This document shows positions 1-8,590 of a DNA stretch of 36,469 nt, in pieces. Position 1 is the first letter of the stretch, and every line of letters starts with the position of its first letter. A program made the position numbers and the translations under genes. Below the pieces are notes generated by a model that was given only the letters and a program-made list of their open reading frames with translations, made no database searches and was not told the origin of the DNA. The stretch lies in contig CAZMAT010000019.1 of the NCBI GenBank assembly GCA_964564435.1, forward strand, positions 1 through 36,469, in the 5' to 3' direction. This stretch comes from Fermentibacter sp964564435 (lineage in GTDB: Bacteria > Fermentibacterota > Fermentibacteria > Fermentibacterales > Fermentibacteraceae).

Positions 1-122
1 AGATGGAAGTCGTCGGACTGGAATCCCGCCCCGAGGCAGGCATGGTATGCCGCCGTGCAGAGCAGAACCATCGCAGCAGCCCGCAGGTGTCCCCGCAGAT
101 GCCGGTTCTTCTCGGAGTTCAC
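1..122 (-). CDS. Membrane protein, N-terminal fragment (runs off window start)
   Basis: The minus strand reads from a GTG at 122 into about 40 residues with a basic start (MNSEKNRHLRGHLR), a hydrophobic stretch (AAAMVLLCTAAYHACLG) and then GFQSDDFH. It looks like the first membrane segment of a polytopic protein. A short charged motif such as SDD after the first helix is common in GT-C type glycosyltransferases, but 40 residues cannot prove that family. The start lies 4 bp after the stop of the broken membrane protein gene at 127, which suggests one operon for envelope glycan synthesis. The rest of the gene is outside the window. Confidence 0.5.
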   Translation of the reverse strand, partial: MNSEKNRHLRGHLRAAAMVLLCTAAYHACLGAGFQSDDFH

Positions 123-126
123 CGGT

Positions 127-1726
127 CTAGAGCCTCCACATGAACACCGTGCCGGCAGGCCCCTCCCACCTGTGCATCTCGTTCACCGAGTTCACAAGGA
201 TCGTATCCTGCGGTGATGTGCTCTGAGCCCGGTCGGGGTACAGCAGTCCCCACTCCCGTAATCCTGCAATCCCTCGGGCCCGGTACAGCTCAGCAGGTAA
301 TCCGGCGATCTCATCCCGACGTACTCCCTCAGATGCCCGGACTCTATCGCATCGGCCATCCCGCCGTCACCGACGAGGCCTTCGAGCTGCAGCACCCTGC
401 CGTGGAAGAACCACGCAAAACTCCCTGCCTGATCACCCATCGCAATCAGCGTGCCATCCCCGGTTTCGGAGTTCAACTGCCTGGCTATCAGCAGATTCCT
501 TAGTCTGAAGTCGCCCGGATCGGTGCGCGTCCATTCGATACCCCAGTAGAATGAGCATGCGACGAGCAGCAGCGGTCCGGCAGCCTTGACCGACGTCGGG
601 AAGAAACTTCGCAGCAGGGGGATACGGCGCTCGAGAACGATCCATGTCTTGTCCAGTATGTCAGGAAGCGAGAAGAGAGTGAAGAGGACGGCCGGCCATG
701 CATACCAGAACCAGAGCCTCATCTGCTGCCGAACAGGTAGAGCGCCGCGTAGAGGATGAGCGCGAGAGGGATGACGATGCCGCTGACCCTGGCTGACTGG
801 GCGGAGGCGGCCGACGGATGCTCGATGCGATCGTGGATGGCTCTGGAGAGACCGGGCAGCGACACCGCTGAAATGATGAGAAAGAGCAGGTAGAGCCCCC
901 ACGGAGATCTGAATCAGAGCGGATCGGACAGCAGGAAGAGCTGTCGAGCGAAGAGTTCGTTGAAGGAGAACGGCGATGCCTTGATCGAACCCGAAACAGA
1001 CATGAAATGGCCGAAGACACACCAGTTGTAGGTGAGGTATGCCGCTGGAACGATCAGGGACGGGATGACGACGGCGATGGCTCCTTTCCGGTTGCCAGCT
1101 CTGACAAGCCTGGGGATGACGACCGTCATGAACAGGAGGACCAGAAGGGCTGCGTCGATCCGGGACATGATCACTAGCATGAAAACCATCCCGAGGACGA
1201 CGAGATCCCCGAGTCCGGGCGATTCCCCTGATGCAGCCCTGTCAGCGAGGATCACCGCCGCGATGCAGAGAGGAATGAGGATGCTCGTCTCCATGGACAT
1301 CCTGGCAAAATCCCTGGCATATCGGAGCAGCAGGAATGCGCATATCGTCGAAGTAAGCAGAGTGTGGCGCCTGGAGATGTGGAGGATCCCGGCGAGCACG
1401 CCCGAAAAGACAAGGAGGATCGAGAGGATGCCGACGATACGGAGATGAACGAGAGGATCGTGAGTCGACAGGAACACGGGGAGGATGGCTACCATCCACA
1501 TGGGATGATAGCCGTTCGTCAGGGTCGTGCCGTCGAATGTCGATGTTCCGGTATCAGCGATGTTGCGCGCGATTACGAAACAGTAGAACGCATCGTCCTC
1601 GAAGCTGCAGGCCAGCTCTTCTTCCGATGCTGCCAGGATCGTACACGCACTTGACAGCCCCAGCAGGACGACCGCCGCGACGAGCAATCCCGTCGACGTC
1701 CCGGATGCGTTCCAGTGATGCCTCAA
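127..1726 (-). pseudogene. GT-C-like polytopic membrane protein, interrupted by one stop and two frame changes
   Basis: The N-terminal part (1726-917) reads as a membrane protein with an early acidic motif (FEDDAFYCFVIARNIADTG) followed by TNGYHPMW and many hydrophobic helices, the layout of GT-C/PMT-type sugar transferases that use lipid-linked donors. An in-frame TGA at 914-916 interrupts it, but the same frame continues with convincing membrane sequence (FRSPWGLYLLFLIISAV) to about 719. There a one-base shift leads into the next block (RLWFWYAWPAVLFTLFSLPD). A second shift near 255-262 leads to the tail (LLYPDRAQSTSPQDTIL), ending at the TAG at 127-129. Both shifts fit one missing base, and the stop fits a CGA-to-TGA change. 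The apparent start is TTG with no clear ribosome site. It is a decayed gene or an assembly with consensus errors. Family assignment is by pattern only. Confidence 0.65.
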
Positions 1727-1776
1727 TCTCTGCCTATCGCTTCATCGATATCGGGTCTTCCGCGTCCGGGTCACGG

Positions 1777-3390
1777 TCAGAAGACGAAGTCCGTAGAGAC
1801 GAACCTTGATGACCGCCCACGGATCATGCTGCGGAGGATGGCGCGGTTCTCGTCGGTCCCCTTGGCGGCGACCAGGGTGCGGATCGAGAACACCCGCAGG
1901 GCGTCGGACACCGACAGGGTGCCCTCCGCGGAGTCCTTGCGCCCGGTGAACGGGAATGTGTCGGGGCCCCTCTGGCACTGGCTGTTCAGGTTCACCCGGC
2001 ATACCTGGTTCACCAGGGGGTCGATCAGGGCGGCCAGCGTCGCGGGGTCCCTCCCGAAAAGGCTCACCTGCTGGCCGTAGTCGGACCGGGCGATCCAACC
2101 GAGTGGTTCCTCGATCGAGTCGAACGAAGCCACGGGCACCACGGGGCCGAACTGCTCCTCCGAGTAGAGCCGCATGCCCGGGCCGACGGGGTACACGACG
2201 GCAGGGATCATCAGGGTCCCCGTCGCCTCCCCGCCTCCGGGATTCACAACGCTGGATCCTCCCCTGACGGCATCCGCGATGAGTTCACCCATCGCTTCCA
2301 CCTTGCCGTCCTCGGGCAGCGGCGTGATCGCGACGCCCTCCTCCCACGGCATGCCGGAGCGAAGCGCGTCGACAGCGGCCGAGAGGCGCTCCAGGAACTC
2401 CCCGGAGATGCTGCGGTGCACGAACAGCATCTTCAGGGCTGTGCAGCGCTGGCCGTTGAAGGACAGTGCGCCGAGGGCGCATTCCTTCACGGCGAGGTCG
2501 AGGTCGGCGTCGGGCAGAACGATCGCGGCGTTCTTCGCTTCGAGGCCCAGCACGCACCTGAGTCTGTGGGGCTTGGGATGCTGCCTCCTGAGCGTGTCCG
2601 CCACCCTGCTGGTGCCGATGAAGGCGAGGACGTCGACCTTCCCCGACTCCATCAGCGGGCCGACGACAGTCCTGCCGTCCCCGTAGACCGTGTTGACCAC
2701 ACCCTCCGGGAAGCAGTCCCGGAAGGCCGCGAGCAGGGGTTCGTGCAGCAGGACCCCCAGCTTGGGCGGCTTGAAGATCACCGAGTTCCCCATCAGGAGA
2801 GCCGGGATTAGCGTGGTGAAGGTCTCGTTGAGGGGATAGTTGAACGGGCCCATGCAGAGAGCCACCCCGAGGGGCGCGCGCCTGATCTGGCCTACCACCC
2901 CGTCCTCGATCGCGAACCTGGAGGACGCACGGTCGAGGTCCTTCATGGCCTCGATGGTGTCGCGTACGTAGTCGACCGTTCTGTCGAACTCCTTCCGCGA
3001 ATCAGGAAGGCTCTTCCCGATCTCCCACATCATCCGGCGGACAACTTCTTCCCGGCACTCCGCCATACGGGAGACGAAGCCCGACATGCACCCGATCCGC
3101 TCCTCCACCGGCATGGTCGGCCACGCTCCCCTGCCGCCGTCCTGGGAGGCGCATGCGGCGTCCAGCGCCTCCAGGGACTCCTTCCCGGTGAGGAGCGGAT
3201 AGCCGCCGATCCTCCTCCGCTCGCAGGCGGGCGCCGGGGTGCATATTGGTGACAGGACGTCCTGGAGGGGGCCTTCCCACTGCCTGATCCCGCCGCTGAA
3301 CAGATAGCCTCGCTGCTCCATGCCAGGTCCCGGCATGTGCTCCGGGGGGATCGCTCCGTCTGCTGGGAACGCACCGGCGAGTTCGCGCAT
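1777..3390 (-). CDS. gapN: NADP-dependent non-phosphorylating glyceraldehyde-3-phosphate dehydrogenase-like (GapN-type ALDH)
   Basis: A full-length aldehyde dehydrogenase of 537 residues. Visible landmarks are the oxyanion Asn in GPFNYPLN (about residue 184), the cofactor Lys in FKPPK (207), the general-base Glu in LGLEAKN (284), the catalytic Cys in FNGQRCTALK (316) and the C-terminal block NSQCQRGPDTFPFTGRKDS. That last block, with QRGPD and the GRKDSAEGTLSV continuation, is typical of GapN/ALDH11-type enzymes. These oxidise glyceraldehyde 3-phosphate directly to 3-phosphoglycerate with NADP, making NADPH without ATP. The first ~70 residues before the ALDH fold are longer than in many family members. 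The ATG at 3390 is chosen because GGAGG lies nine bases upstream; a GTG at 3393 is equally placed. Substrate is inferred from family; other aldehydes are possible. Confidence 0.85.
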   Translation of the reverse strand: MRELAGAFPADGAIPPEHMPGPGMEQRGYLFSGGIRQWEGPLQDVLSPICTPAPACERRRIGGYPLLTGKESLEALDAACASQDGGRGAWPTMPVEERIGCMSGFVSRMAECREEVVRRMMWEIGKSLPDSRKEFDRTVDYVRDTIEAMKDLDRASSRFAIEDGVVGQIRRAPLGVALCMGPFNYPLNETFTTLIPALLMGNSVIFKPPKLGVLLHEPLLAAFRDCFPEGVVNTVYGDGRTVVGPLMESGKVDVLAFIGTSRVADTLRRQHPKPHRLRCVLGLEAKNAAIVLPDADLDLAVKECALGALSFNGQRCTALKMLFVHRSISGEFLERLSAAVDALRSGMPWEEGVAITPLPEDGKVEAMGELIADAVRGGSSVVNPGGGEATGTLMIPAVVYPVGPGMRLYSEEQFGPVVPVASFDSIEEPLGWIARSDYGQQVSLFGRDPATLAALIDPLVNQVCRVNLNSQCQRGPDTFPFTGRKDSAEGTLSVSDALRVFSIRTLVAAKGTDENRAILRSMIRGRSSRFVSTDFVF

Positions 3391-3446
3391 CACCTCAGTC
3401 CTCCGCATGGATTGCACGGGCTGGCCATGGCTTCCGCCTCAGGGCC

Positions 3447-4664
3447 TCACTTCAGCAGGGACGCTATGACCACGAGCAGGAAGAAGGATATGCCCGCATA
3501 GGTGTCGAGCCAGCCGAGGGCATTCCCCCAGGCCGCCCTCCTCCTGCCCGTCTTCTCGAGCACGAAGTTCAGGTTCAGGTGCTGGGTGGCCCTCTGGCTC
3601 TCCTGCACCGCCTTCCTGCCGAAAACGAGGCTCGGCAGGGCGATCAGCAGCATGAGGGGGACCGTTGCCATCACGATGCCCTGCCCTATCGTGTTACCGA
3701 TCGAATCTAGCGACTTGGTGAGGACCTCCAGCATGCTGGTGATCGAAAGGGCGCTACCGGCCACCGCGAAGGGCGCGGCCGTGATGGAGAGGAACACGAG
3801 CAGCGGCAGCAGGCCCAGGATGCCGTACCGGAGACCGGCGTTGGCATGTGCGGTGATCCCGGTTCCCAGTTCGCCCGTCACCGCGGCCTCGAGCACGAGA
3901 GCCTGGCCGCACTGGGAGCAGAAGAGGCCGGTGTGGAGGTTCGCGGCCGAGCAGTTCCTGCATATCCTGAGGTATCTCGAACGGTCGGGGAAGAGCTCGG
4001 GGTCGATCCTGATCTCCATCACCTGACGGTTCCTGTCGCGCACCAGCATGCCCGGGTTCTCGGGGAGCCTTAGGTCGCGGTTCGAGGAATCGACCGGGAT
4101 GACGGCCGTATCGTCGCCGTCGGTCACCGTCAGTGAGATCCCCTCCCCCTCGTCGATGGGGATGAGGTCCGAGGCCTCCTTCCCTGCCAGGGCATCCTCG
4201 GGAAGTCCCGGCGGCTCCTCCATCCCAGGTCCGAGGATCAGGTCGGTGAAGGCCCCCTTCACGGAATCGACCTTCTGCTGGAGCTTCTGCTTCTGTTCGG
4301 CCCTGCGCCTGGCCGCCTCCTCGTCCTTGATGAAGCGGTCCCACTGGGCCACCGCATCGCCCCGGATGGCGGAAGCACCCTGCACGGCGTACATCGAGAC
4401 GAGGCCGAGGATCTCGTCGATCCTGTCGGCGGGCGCGGTCAGACGGAGCTGGGTCGCATACTCGACCTCCTGCACCGTTGCCTTGATCTCGCGCCTGACG
4501 TACTCCCTCTGCCCGACCCTGAACCTGCCCAGGCTCGCGATCGCGACACCGTCCTGCTCGCTGTACTGGTGCAGCCTTGCGCCCGCCCTCGACAGGGCGA
4601 AGAGGACGCACCGCATGAGGACAGTGCTCGGCACCGGATAGGGCTGGACGCGGGTCACCTGCAA
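3447..4664 (-). CDS. Zinc-ribbon membrane protein of unknown function
   Basis: 405 residues. The N-terminal ~110 residues form a soluble domain. They are followed by a charged, Gln/Arg-rich helix (EEAARRRAEQKQKLQQKVDS) likely to be a coiled coil, then an acidic linker. Near residue 240 is a zinc ribbon with two CxxC pairs (CRNCSAANLHTGLFCSQCG). The C-terminal ~130 residues carry about three hydrophobic helices (around LLPLLVFLSITAAPFAV, VPLMLLIALPSLVF and FFLLVVIASLL). The gene starts with TTG, six bases after a GGAGG, which decides the start. It sits between the GapN-like gene and a lipoprotein gene on the same strand. I do not recognise a named family. Confidence 0.75.
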   Translation of the reverse strand: MQVTRVQPYPVPSTVLMRCVLFALSRAGARLHQYSEQDGVAIASLGRFRVGQREYVRREIKATVQEVEYATQLRLTAPADRIDEILGLVSMYAVQGASAIRGDAVAQWDRFIKDEEAARRRAEQKQKLQQKVDSVKGAFTDLILGPGMEEPPGLPEDALAGKEASDLIPIDEGEGISLTVTDGDDTAVIPVDSSNRDLRLPENPGMLVRDRNRQVMEIRIDPELFPDRSRYLRICRNCSAANLHTGLFCSQCGQALVLEAAVTGELGTGITAHANAGLRYGILGLLPLLVFLSITAAPFAVAGSALSITSMLEVLTKSLDSIGNTIGQGIVMATVPLMLLIALPSLVFGRKAVQESQRATQHLNLNFVLEKTGRRRAAWGNALGWLDTYAGISFFLLVVIASLLK

Positions 4665-4731
4665 GGCTCACCTCCGTGCATGTCCGGACAACGCCCGGCG
4701 CGGCGGGATGCAATCCGCACGCCGTGCCCTC

Positions 4732-5178
4732 CTATATGATAACGGCGCGGACCACGAGGCGCCTCCGCCCCGGGTCGAGGACGGCGAGCACGTACGAACC
4801 AGGCGAATCCCGCCTGTACATGAAGAGTCCTGACTCGGCCCCCGAGATCTCGGCAGCAGCCTCGGCGAATCCGTGGAGGCTCATCCCGGTTTCGTCCATG
4901 GAATCCGGGATCGAGGCGTCCTCCTGCGAGACGGGGCCGAATCCGAGAGACAGAGCCTGCTCAGTGAGCGACGCGAACCCGGCCGGATCGAACCCCATGA
5001 CCGCTTCGGCGAAGAGGTCCTCGCAGTCTGCGCCGTACGAACTGTCCGTGAAGGACACGACGGTCGCCCCTTCGGGGATCTCGAGCCCGCTCACCTGTTC
5101 CGCGAAACCCGCAGGAGACCTCCCGCAGCCCGACAGCAGCACGGCAAGAACCGGCACGATCAAGGGCAGGTGCTTCAC
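4732..5178 (-). CDS. Small predicted lipoprotein
   Basis: About 148 residues from a GTG start five bases after TGGAGG. The longer reading upstream has no ribosome site and an unlikely composition. The N-terminus is a lipoprotein signal: KH, then a hydrophobic stretch (LPLIVPVLAVLLSGC) with the lipobox LLSGC. The mature part is acidic, about 125 residues, with no motif I recognise. It ends in a basic beta-like segment (DPGRRRLVVRAVII). It would be anchored on the periplasmic face of the inner membrane or in the outer membrane. Function unknown. Confidence 0.7.
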   Translation of the reverse strand: MKHLPLIVPVLAVLLSGCGRSPAGFAEQVSGLEIPEGATVVSFTDSSYGADCEDLFAEAVMGFDPAGFASLTEQALSLGFGPVSQEDASIPDSMDETGMSLHGFAEAAAEISGAESGLFMYRRDSPGSYVLAVLDPGRRRLVVRAVII

Positions 5179-5643
5179 GGCCACCTCCAGTCGGCAGTCA
5201 CGCTCCGATACCCCGCCGGTATTATCATGCCGGGGTCCGCGGGCGGGAACAACCGGGCGGGCCATGCTGCGCCGGCCGCTTTCTGGTTTGAAATGCTTGA
5301 CATGCATTGGCATTTACTGTTTGCCGATACTTTTGCTTTGAAACAGCTGCTGTTGGTCCAACCTGCAGCAAGCTGATGCGAGTCACAGCCCCCACGGAAT
5401 GAATGCTTCCCAATGATTTCTGCATGCAGGCCAACAAGGTGACATCCCTGGTGACCATGCAGACACACAGGCAAGACCCGGAGAGCCTGAACCCAACGAT
5501 CCTGTACTCTGACTGGATATCATTACATCGAGCCTGCCATGACATATCTTCCGATCACAGGGTCACCGGGACAGCAGGAACGATTGGTGTCCAGTTGTCC
5601 TATCCATCCGGGAAAGCCAAAGGATTTGAAGGCGTTCTGGGGG
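5179..5643. other. Non-coding, relatively A+T-rich gap
   Basis: About 465 bp between the lipoprotein gene and the CPBP-like gene, both minus strand. Its base composition is visibly less G+C-rich than the flanking genes. No open frame here has a ribosome site or plausible protein composition. The segment around 5326-5346 (ATACTTTTGCTTTGAAACAG) resembles the conserved end of the dispersed repeat family found at 16047 and 28717-34210, so the gap may hold an eroded copy; that match is weak. Nothing else can be supported. Confidence 0.4.
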
Positions 5644-6270
5644 TCAGCGCGCAAGGAGGAAGGCGGCCAGGATCATGCCCGAGTCCGCTGCTGCGTGGGA
5701 GAGAGCCGGTACCTCGATCCCCCCCGTCCTCCTGGAGATGGCCGTCCAGGCCAGGGACGACCCGAACAGGACCGCCAGACATGCCGCGATCCAGACCGGT
5801 TCCATGAGGGTCGAGAGGACGAGCCCGTGATAACCCGCGAACATGATGGCGGCGGGCACGGAGAAACCCGGAAGACTCCGCAGGCGGCCCCAGTGCGCCT
5901 GTTCGAAAAACGGATGGACGATCCCGTAATAAGGCACCATCAGAACCAGAGCCCACCCCTGGAGTCCGTAAGCAGCCAGCCACTGGTCCACGGGGACCCT
6001 GACCATCGACGGGAGCAAGAGCCATGTCAACGGCCCCGCGAGGAGGCATGGGAGAGCCGAGGCCAGCGCAGTGCGGGTGTCCCAGCCCTCTGCCGCTTCA
6101 CGCAGATGCCGGCCTGAAAAGAGCAGGATCAGTGCATGGTAGACGAGGATGGTCGCCCAGGCGCTCTCGAGCAGGAGCCAGAAAACGCCGACGGCCATCC
6201 AGGGCGCAAGCATGCCGGCGATGGCGGATACCGCCGTTCTAGGCACAGATCTGTTGCCGGGGTTCATCAT
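5644..6270 (-). CDS. CPBP-like intramembrane protease family membrane protein (divergent)
   Basis: 208 residues, strongly hydrophobic with about six helices. The second half shows three polar positions spaced as in CPBP (CAAX protease and bacteriocin-processing) proteins: FFEQAHWGRLR near residue 130, FAGYHGLV near 150 and LSHAAADSG near 190. These match the family's E-containing motif, its FxxxH motif and its last His/Asp motif. The usual paired Glu of motif 1 is reduced to FEQ, so catalytic activity is uncertain. It lies 13 bp after the rhomboid gene, so two membrane-embedded protease families are adjacent. The ATG at 6270 has no strong ribosome site; an in-frame ATG follows immediately. 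Confidence 0.6.
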   Translation of the reverse strand: MMNPGNRSVPRTAVSAIAGMLAPWMAVGVFWLLLESAWATILVYHALILLFSGRHLREAAEGWDTRTALASALPCLLAGPLTWLLLPSMVRVPVDQWLAAYGLQGWALVLMVPYYGIVHPFFEQAHWGRLRSLPGFSVPAAIMFAGYHGLVLSTLMEPVWIAACLAVLFGSSLAWTAISRRTGGIEVPALSHAAADSGMILAAFLLAR

Positions 6271-6283
6271 CGGGGTGCACGGC

Positions 6284-7033
6284 TCAGTAGACGACCGAAC
6301 GCACGGGTTCCCTGCGTGAACGGATCGCCGCCAGCCTCGAGCGGCTGCAGAAGAGCTTCACCAGCAGGAACCCGGCGGCAAAACCTCCGGCGTGAGCCCA
6401 TACGGCGACTCCTCCGGCTCCCGGAGCGAGGAGGCCGGAGGCCAGCTGGAGCAGGAACCAGTATCCCAGCATGAACAGGGCCGGCACCGGGATCACCCTG
6501 ATGAAGAAGCCGAGGAATACGAGCATCTGGACTCTCACCCTCGGATAGAGTCGCAGGTAGGCCCCCATGATCCCGCCGATCGCTCCGGAGGCTCCCACCA
6601 TCGGGATTGTGCTGCCGGGATCGGATGCGATCTGGGCCGCGACGGCGGCGAGCCCGCAGAGCAGGTAGAAGAGCGCGAAACGCACAGGACCCATCGCGTC
6701 CTCGACGTTGTCGCCGAACACGAGCAGGAACCACATGTTGCCGATGATGTGCATCCAGTCGGCATGCATGAACATCGACGTCACAGCCGTGCGCCAGTCG
6801 GGGATGCCGTCGAGGACGGCCAGCAGGGTCTTGCCGTCCGTTATCCTCATCCCGGGGGTCACTCTCCCGAGCAGTTCGCCGGGGATTGCTCCGAACCGCC
6901 ATATCGACTGCGAGAGATGCGGATCAGCGCCGAGATGCTGCACGAACACCCACACCGCCGCGTTCACCGCAACTATCAGGAACGTGACGAGCGAAGCCCG
7001 GACGGTCGGATTCTCATCTCGGAGAGGGAACAA
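6284..7033 (-). CDS. Rhomboid family intramembrane serine protease
   Basis: 249 residues with at least six hydrophobic helices. The rhomboid signature is complete: the HxxxN motif HIIGNMWFL (about 95-99), the nucleophile in VGASGAIGG (Ser149) and the partner His in VWAHAGGFAAGF (His214). The large loop after the first helix and the HADWMH segment are typical. Rhomboids cut single-pass membrane proteins within the bilayer; the substrate cannot be told from sequence. The start is TTG, five bases after GGAGG. The gene ends 13 bp before the CPBP-like gene, so the two are probably cotranscribed. The C-terminus is basic (FCSRSRLAAIRSRREP) and probably cytoplasmic. Confidence 0.9.
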   Translation of the reverse strand: MFPLRDENPTVRASLVTFLIVAVNAAVWVFVQHLGADPHLSQSIWRFGAIPGELLGRVTPGMRITDGKTLLAVLDGIPDWRTAVTSMFMHADWMHIIGNMWFLLVFGDNVEDAMGPVRFALFYLLCGLAAVAAQIASDPGSTIPMVGASGAIGGIMGAYLRLYPRVRVQMLVFLGFFIRVIPVPALFMLGYWFLLQLASGLLAPGAGGVAVWAHAGGFAAGFLLVKLFCSRSRLAAIRSRREPVRSVVY

Positions 7034-7078
7034 ACAGACCTCCAGGGGTCGAGGCGGATCGGTCCTGCCGCACTGGTG

Positions 7079-8590
7079 TCAGTCGCCCAGGATGACGACC
7101 TTCTCGGAGTATTCGGCACCCGCCGACGCGGCCTCGAAGAAATAGACGCCCGATGGCAGACCGTCCAGGTCGACTGCGGACATCCCACCCGGGGAGGAGA
7201 CCGTGCGCACCAGGCGTCCGGACATGTCTGCGAGCCGGCATGTCCAGGCGGCGTCCGGGAGAATGAATCCGAGCGTACCGCGGCAGGGGTTCGAGACGAT
7301 CGAGAGCGACCCGCCTGTTGTCTGTCCGGGCGTCGAAAGGCCGCCCGGCGTGAGGAGCGCCGCGAGGTGGAGAGGGACGGAGGTCTGATCCTGGAGGCAG
7401 GCCATCACGGTCTGCGACTGGCTCCCGCCGAGCGGCGGGATCACGCTGACGCCGTAGACCCGTTCGCCGTAGGTCTGCTGCCAGAGCTCGGTTCCGTCCG
7501 CGCCATCGACGAGGGCGACCCGGTAGCCGTTGACGCTGCCCGCAGCGATGCAGGCTGCATACAGGTCACCCATCCGGATGGAGTCGGCCCAGGTAGCGCT
7601 CCAGGTGTTTGAGCCGGACGGATAGGTCCACCGGGTCGATCCGTCCTCCCCGTCGAGGCACCTGACTCCCGCGTTGTCAGCCGCCAGGGCCACCTCGCCC
7701 GTGCCGCCGCCGTCCAGATCGGGGCCGCCCTCGATGTCCAGGAGCATTCCGCCGGACGAGACAGACCAGAGCGGATTGCCCGACTGATCGAGGCACACCG
7801 CCTTCCCGTCGAAGGTCGAGGCGAGGATCGCGGGGAAGGTGTCGTCCCTGTCGGACGTGCTGACGCACATCACGTCGCCGTCGACATCCACGGACCAGAG
7901 CAGGGAGCCGGCCGCACCTGACAGCAGCCACACCTGCTGGAGGGCCAGAGAGTTGCCGCCGACGCCCGCAACGACTTCCTGCACACCGTCGCCATCCACG
8001 TCCGGATAGGGACAGACGTCCTCCACGGCGTCGAGGAAGCCGGACGCCGTCCAGAGCGTGTCTCCCAGAGCCCCGTCGATGCACACCACGGTTCCGTCGT
8101 GATCGTTGGAATTGCCACCGAACGAGCCCACCGCCTCGGGTCTGCCGTCGCTGGTGAAGTCATCCAGAGCGCAAGCGCCGTATCCCCATCCGTTGTTGGG
8201 TCCGTACAGGTAGCAGCTCCACTGCCAGATGACGTCACCGGATGCTCCCGAAACGGCGATGAGGCACCTGCCCGGAGGGTCGTATCCTCCGGGCGTGCAG
8301 GCAAGAATGTCATTTATGCCGTCTCCATCGAGATCGCCGGCAACGGCGAGGCCTTCGTCCTGATAGATCCCCTGGCACTGGTCGGATGTCCAGATTACGG
8401 AGCCGTCGGCTCCGGACAGAGCCTGGAGAGTCGGCTCCTCGTCGGAGTAGTACAGGCCGGCGACGGCATCCGGCATTCCGTCGGCATCTAGATCGCCCGG
8501 GCACACGCAGGCGTACACCCCGCCGTTCCCGACGGCGGACCAGAGCGTTTCAGGCGCAAGTGCGGCACATGCAGCGAGCAGCAGTATCAT
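7079..8590 (-). CDS. Secreted FG-GAP/beta-propeller protein with C-terminal sorting-type domain
   Basis: About 503 residues from an ATG six bases after GGAGG. A signal peptide (MILLLAACAALAPETLW) is followed by repeated blades with Asp-rich calcium-type loops (DLDADGMPD, DLDGDGIND, DVDGDGVQE). These alternate with strands such as GSVIWT, GDVIWQW and GDTLWTA, which resemble FG-GAP/VCBS and PQQ-like propellers. The last ~75 residues form a separate beta domain (SNPCRGTLGFILP, LADMSGRLVRTV, LPSGVYFF), like the FlgD-like or type IX sorting tails of the FCB group. Its start overlaps the stop of the histidine kinase gene by 4 bp (ATGA), so translation is probably coupled. It likely acts at the cell surface or outside the cell; ligand unknown. 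Confidence 0.8.
   Translation of the reverse strand: MILLLAACAALAPETLWSAVGNGGVYACVCPGDLDADGMPDAVAGLYYSDEEPTLQALSGADGSVIWTSDQCQGIYQDEGLAVAGDLDGDGINDILACTPGGYDPPGRCLIAVSGASGDVIWQWSCYLYGPNNGWGYGACALDDFTSDGRPEAVGSFGGNSNDHDGTVVCIDGALGDTLWTASGFLDAVEDVCPYPDVDGDGVQEVVAGVGGNSLALQQVWLLSGAAGSLLWSVDVDGDVMCVSTSDRDDTFPAILASTFDGKAVCLDQSGNPLWSVSSGGMLLDIEGGPDLDGGGTGEVALAADNAGVRCLDGEDGSTRWTYPSGSNTWSATWADSIRMGDLYAACIAAGSVNGYRVALVDGADGTELWQQTYGERVYGVSVIPPLGGSQSQTVMACLQDQTSVPLHLAALLTPGGLSTPGQTTGGSLSIVSNPCRGTLGFILPDAAWTCRLADMSGRLVRTVSSPGGMSAVDLDGLPSGVYFFEAASAGAEYSEKVVILGD

Noticed and set aside
914..916. TGA as selenocysteine or reassigned codon in the membrane protein gene
   Set aside because: No SECIS-like or Sec-gene evidence is visible, other genes in the window use TGA as an ordinary stop, and two frameshifts in the same gene make decay or error more likely.
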